A stretch of 64,000 nucleotides of DNA from Mesostigma viride (taxonomy: Eukaryota > Streptophyta > Mesostigmatophyceae > Mesostigmatales > Mesostigmataceae), in NCBI GenBank assembly GCA_009746045.1, contig RPFO01000348.1, positions 970,301 through 1,034,300 on the forward strand, in the 5' to 3' direction. Numbering within the stretch: position 1 is the stretch's first letter; each line of letters opens with the position of its first letter. Below the pieces are notes generated by a model. That model was not told where the DNA came from. It was given only the letters and a program-made list of their open reading frames with translations, and did no database searches. A program made the position numbers and the translations under genes. Shown in pieces: positions 62,603-64,000 of the stretch.

Positions 62603-63903
62603 CCCTCCCTCCGTCCCTCCCTCCCTCCCTCCCTCCCTCCCTCCCTCCCTCCCTCCCTCCCTCCCTCCCTCCTCCCTCCTCCCTCCCTCCCTCCCTCCCT
62701 CCCTCCCTCCTCCCTCCTCCCTCCCTCCCTCCCTCCCTCCCTCCCTCCCTCCCTCCCTCCCTCCCTCCCCCTCCCTCCCTCCCTCCTCCCTCCCTCCTCC
62801 CTCCTCCTCCCTCCTCCCTCCCTCCCTCCCTCCCTCCCTCCTCCCTCCCTCCTCCCTCCCTCCCTCCCTCCCTCCCTCCCTCCCTCCCTCCCTCCCTCCC
62901 TCCCTCCCTCCCTCCTCCCTCCCGCCCGCCCGCCCGCCGCCGCCCGCCCTCCCGCCCTCCTCCCTCCCTCCCTCCCTCCCTCCCGCCCGCCGCCCGCCCT
63001 CCCGCCCGCCCGCCCGCCGCCCGCCCGCCGCCGCCCGCCCGCCCGCCGCCGCCCGCCCGCCCGCCCGCCCCCGCCCGCCGCCCGCCCGCGCCGCCTGCCC
63101 GCCCCGCCGCCCGCCCGCCCGCCGCCCGCCCGCCCGCCCGCCGCCCGCCCGCCCGCCCGCCCGCCCGCCGCCGCCCGCCCGCCGCCCGCCCGCCGCCCGC
63201 CCGCCCGCCCCGCCCGCCGCCCGCCCGCCCGCCCGCCCTCCTCCCTCCCTCCCTCCCTCCCGCCCGCCCGCCCGCCCGCCGCCCGCCCGCCCGCCCGCCG
63301 CCCTCCCGCTCTCCCCTCCTCCCTCCCTCCCTCCCTCCCTCCTCCCTCCCTCCCTCCCTCCCTCCCTCCCTCCCTCCTCCCTCCCTCCCTCCCTCCCTCC
63401 CTCCTCCCTCCCTCCCTCCCTCCCTCCTCCCTCCCTCCTCCCTCCCTCCCTCCCTCCTCCCTCCCTCCTCCCTCCCTCCCTCCCGCCCGCCCGCCCGCCT
63501 CCGCCCGCCCCCCCGCCCGCCTCCCGCCCGCCCTCCGCCCGCCCTCCTGCACGCCCTCCCGCCCTCCCGCCCTCCCGCCCTCCCGCCCTCCGCCTCCCGC
63601 CCTCCGCCCTCCCGCCTCCCCGCCCTCCCGCCCTCCCGCCCACCCGCCCGCCCTCCGGCCGCCCTCCTCCCGCGCTCCCGCCTCCCTCCCTCCCTCCCGG
63701 CCGCCCTCCCTCCCTCCCTCCCTCCCTCCCTCCTCCCTCCCTCCCTCCCTCCTCCTCCCTCCCTCCCTCCCTCCCTCCCTCCCTCCTCCCTCCCTCCCTC
63801 CTCCTCCCTCCCTCCCTCCCTCCTCCCTCCCTCCCTCCCTCCCTCCCTCCCTCCCTCCCTCCCTCCCTCCCTCCCTCCCTTCCTCCCTCCCTCCCTCCCT
63901 CCC
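62603..63903. repeat. CCCT / CCCG tetranucleotide tract
   Basis: About 1.3 kb of CCCT repeats with CCT interruptions, alternating with blocks of CCCG (about 62925-63300 and 63482-63715). The minus strand is GGGA/GGGC and could form G-quadruplexes throughout. The Arg/Gly/Glu frames (62570-63907 and 62575-63552) are translations of the repeat, not genes. Confidence 0.95.
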
Positions 63904-64000
63904 TCACGCCCTCACGCCCTCATGCCCTCACGCCCTCACGCCCTCACGCCCTCACGCCTTCACGCCCTCACGCCCTCACGCCCTCACGCCCTCACGCCCT
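63904..64000. repeat. ACGCCCTC octamer tandem repeat
   Basis: Twelve or so copies of ACGCCCTC, with ATGCCCTC and ACGCCTTC variants, up to the window end. It probably continues outside. Confidence 0.93.

Noticed and set aside
62570-63907. Arg/Gly-rich 445-codon frame
   Set aside because: It is the translation of a GGGA/GGGC simple repeat; overlapping frames give similar peptides.
63904-64000. Telomere repeat at the window end
   Set aside because: The unit ACGCCCTC is not a known telomere type (TTTAGGG or similar), and the repeat varies.

Overview
This is nuclear DNA from a eukaryote, not a prokaryote. It holds spliceosomal-type introns (GTAATT...AG), LTR and non-LTR retroelements, thousands of bases of satellite DNA, and one recognisable host gene, a CFAP97D1/hemingway-family ciliary protein at 60105-60794 (-). 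A flagellated microalga is the best guess. A TGTAA motif about 110 nt after the stop of the gene at 55116-58598, the polyadenylation signal usual in chlorophyte green algae, points weakly to a green alga. I cannot name a species.

The centre of the window (2532-51436) is one giant fold-back. An outer single-copy arm (2532-3724, reverse-complemented at 50237-51436), a satellite with a CGCATGCATG core (sat-2), and an inner single-copy segment (12887-13160, reverse-complemented at 47388-47650) occur in mirror order on both sides of about 16 kb of a second satellite, sat-1 (~70-bp monomer). Sat-1 reads on the minus strand left of about 15480 and on the plus strand right of it.

At least five LTR retrotransposons have inserted into this structure, and I could place their ends and 5-bp target duplications. 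E (4097-12468) has a polyglutamine gag and a broken protease but no visible polymerase. A (18990-29870, minus) carries only gag. B (20270-28281, plus) is a copia-like element nested inside the zinc knuckle of A's gag. C (34527-40721, minus) is a second copia-like element. D (48168-50236) is a miniature LTR element without coding capacity. The two LTRs of each element are nearly identical, so the insertions are recent. Two kinds of short retroposon have also inserted: a tRNA-derived family with four copies and a (TTAA)n-tailed one.

The most unusual content is the B/C pair. They share LTRs that begin AGTT and end AACT instead of TG...CA, gag and pol in one frame separated by a single TGA, a protease-like domain lying after the integrase and before the reverse transcriptase with the active-site DTG changed to DTN or DTM, and HGDD in place of YVDD in the reverse transcriptase. 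Together these look like a distinct, possibly undescribed copia-like lineage.

Right of the fold-back lie an L1-type ORF1 with no ORF2 (52206-53405, minus), an intron-containing gene for a DDE-like transposon-type protein (55116-58598, plus) whose introns and upstream region share a palindromic motif, a LINE reverse transcriptase fragment (59139-59494, minus), the CFAP97D1-like gene, a possible membrane-protein exon, and a 1.4-kb CCCT/CCCG tract that runs to the window end. The first 2.5 kb holds only short repeats and a tRNA-like inverted repeat.
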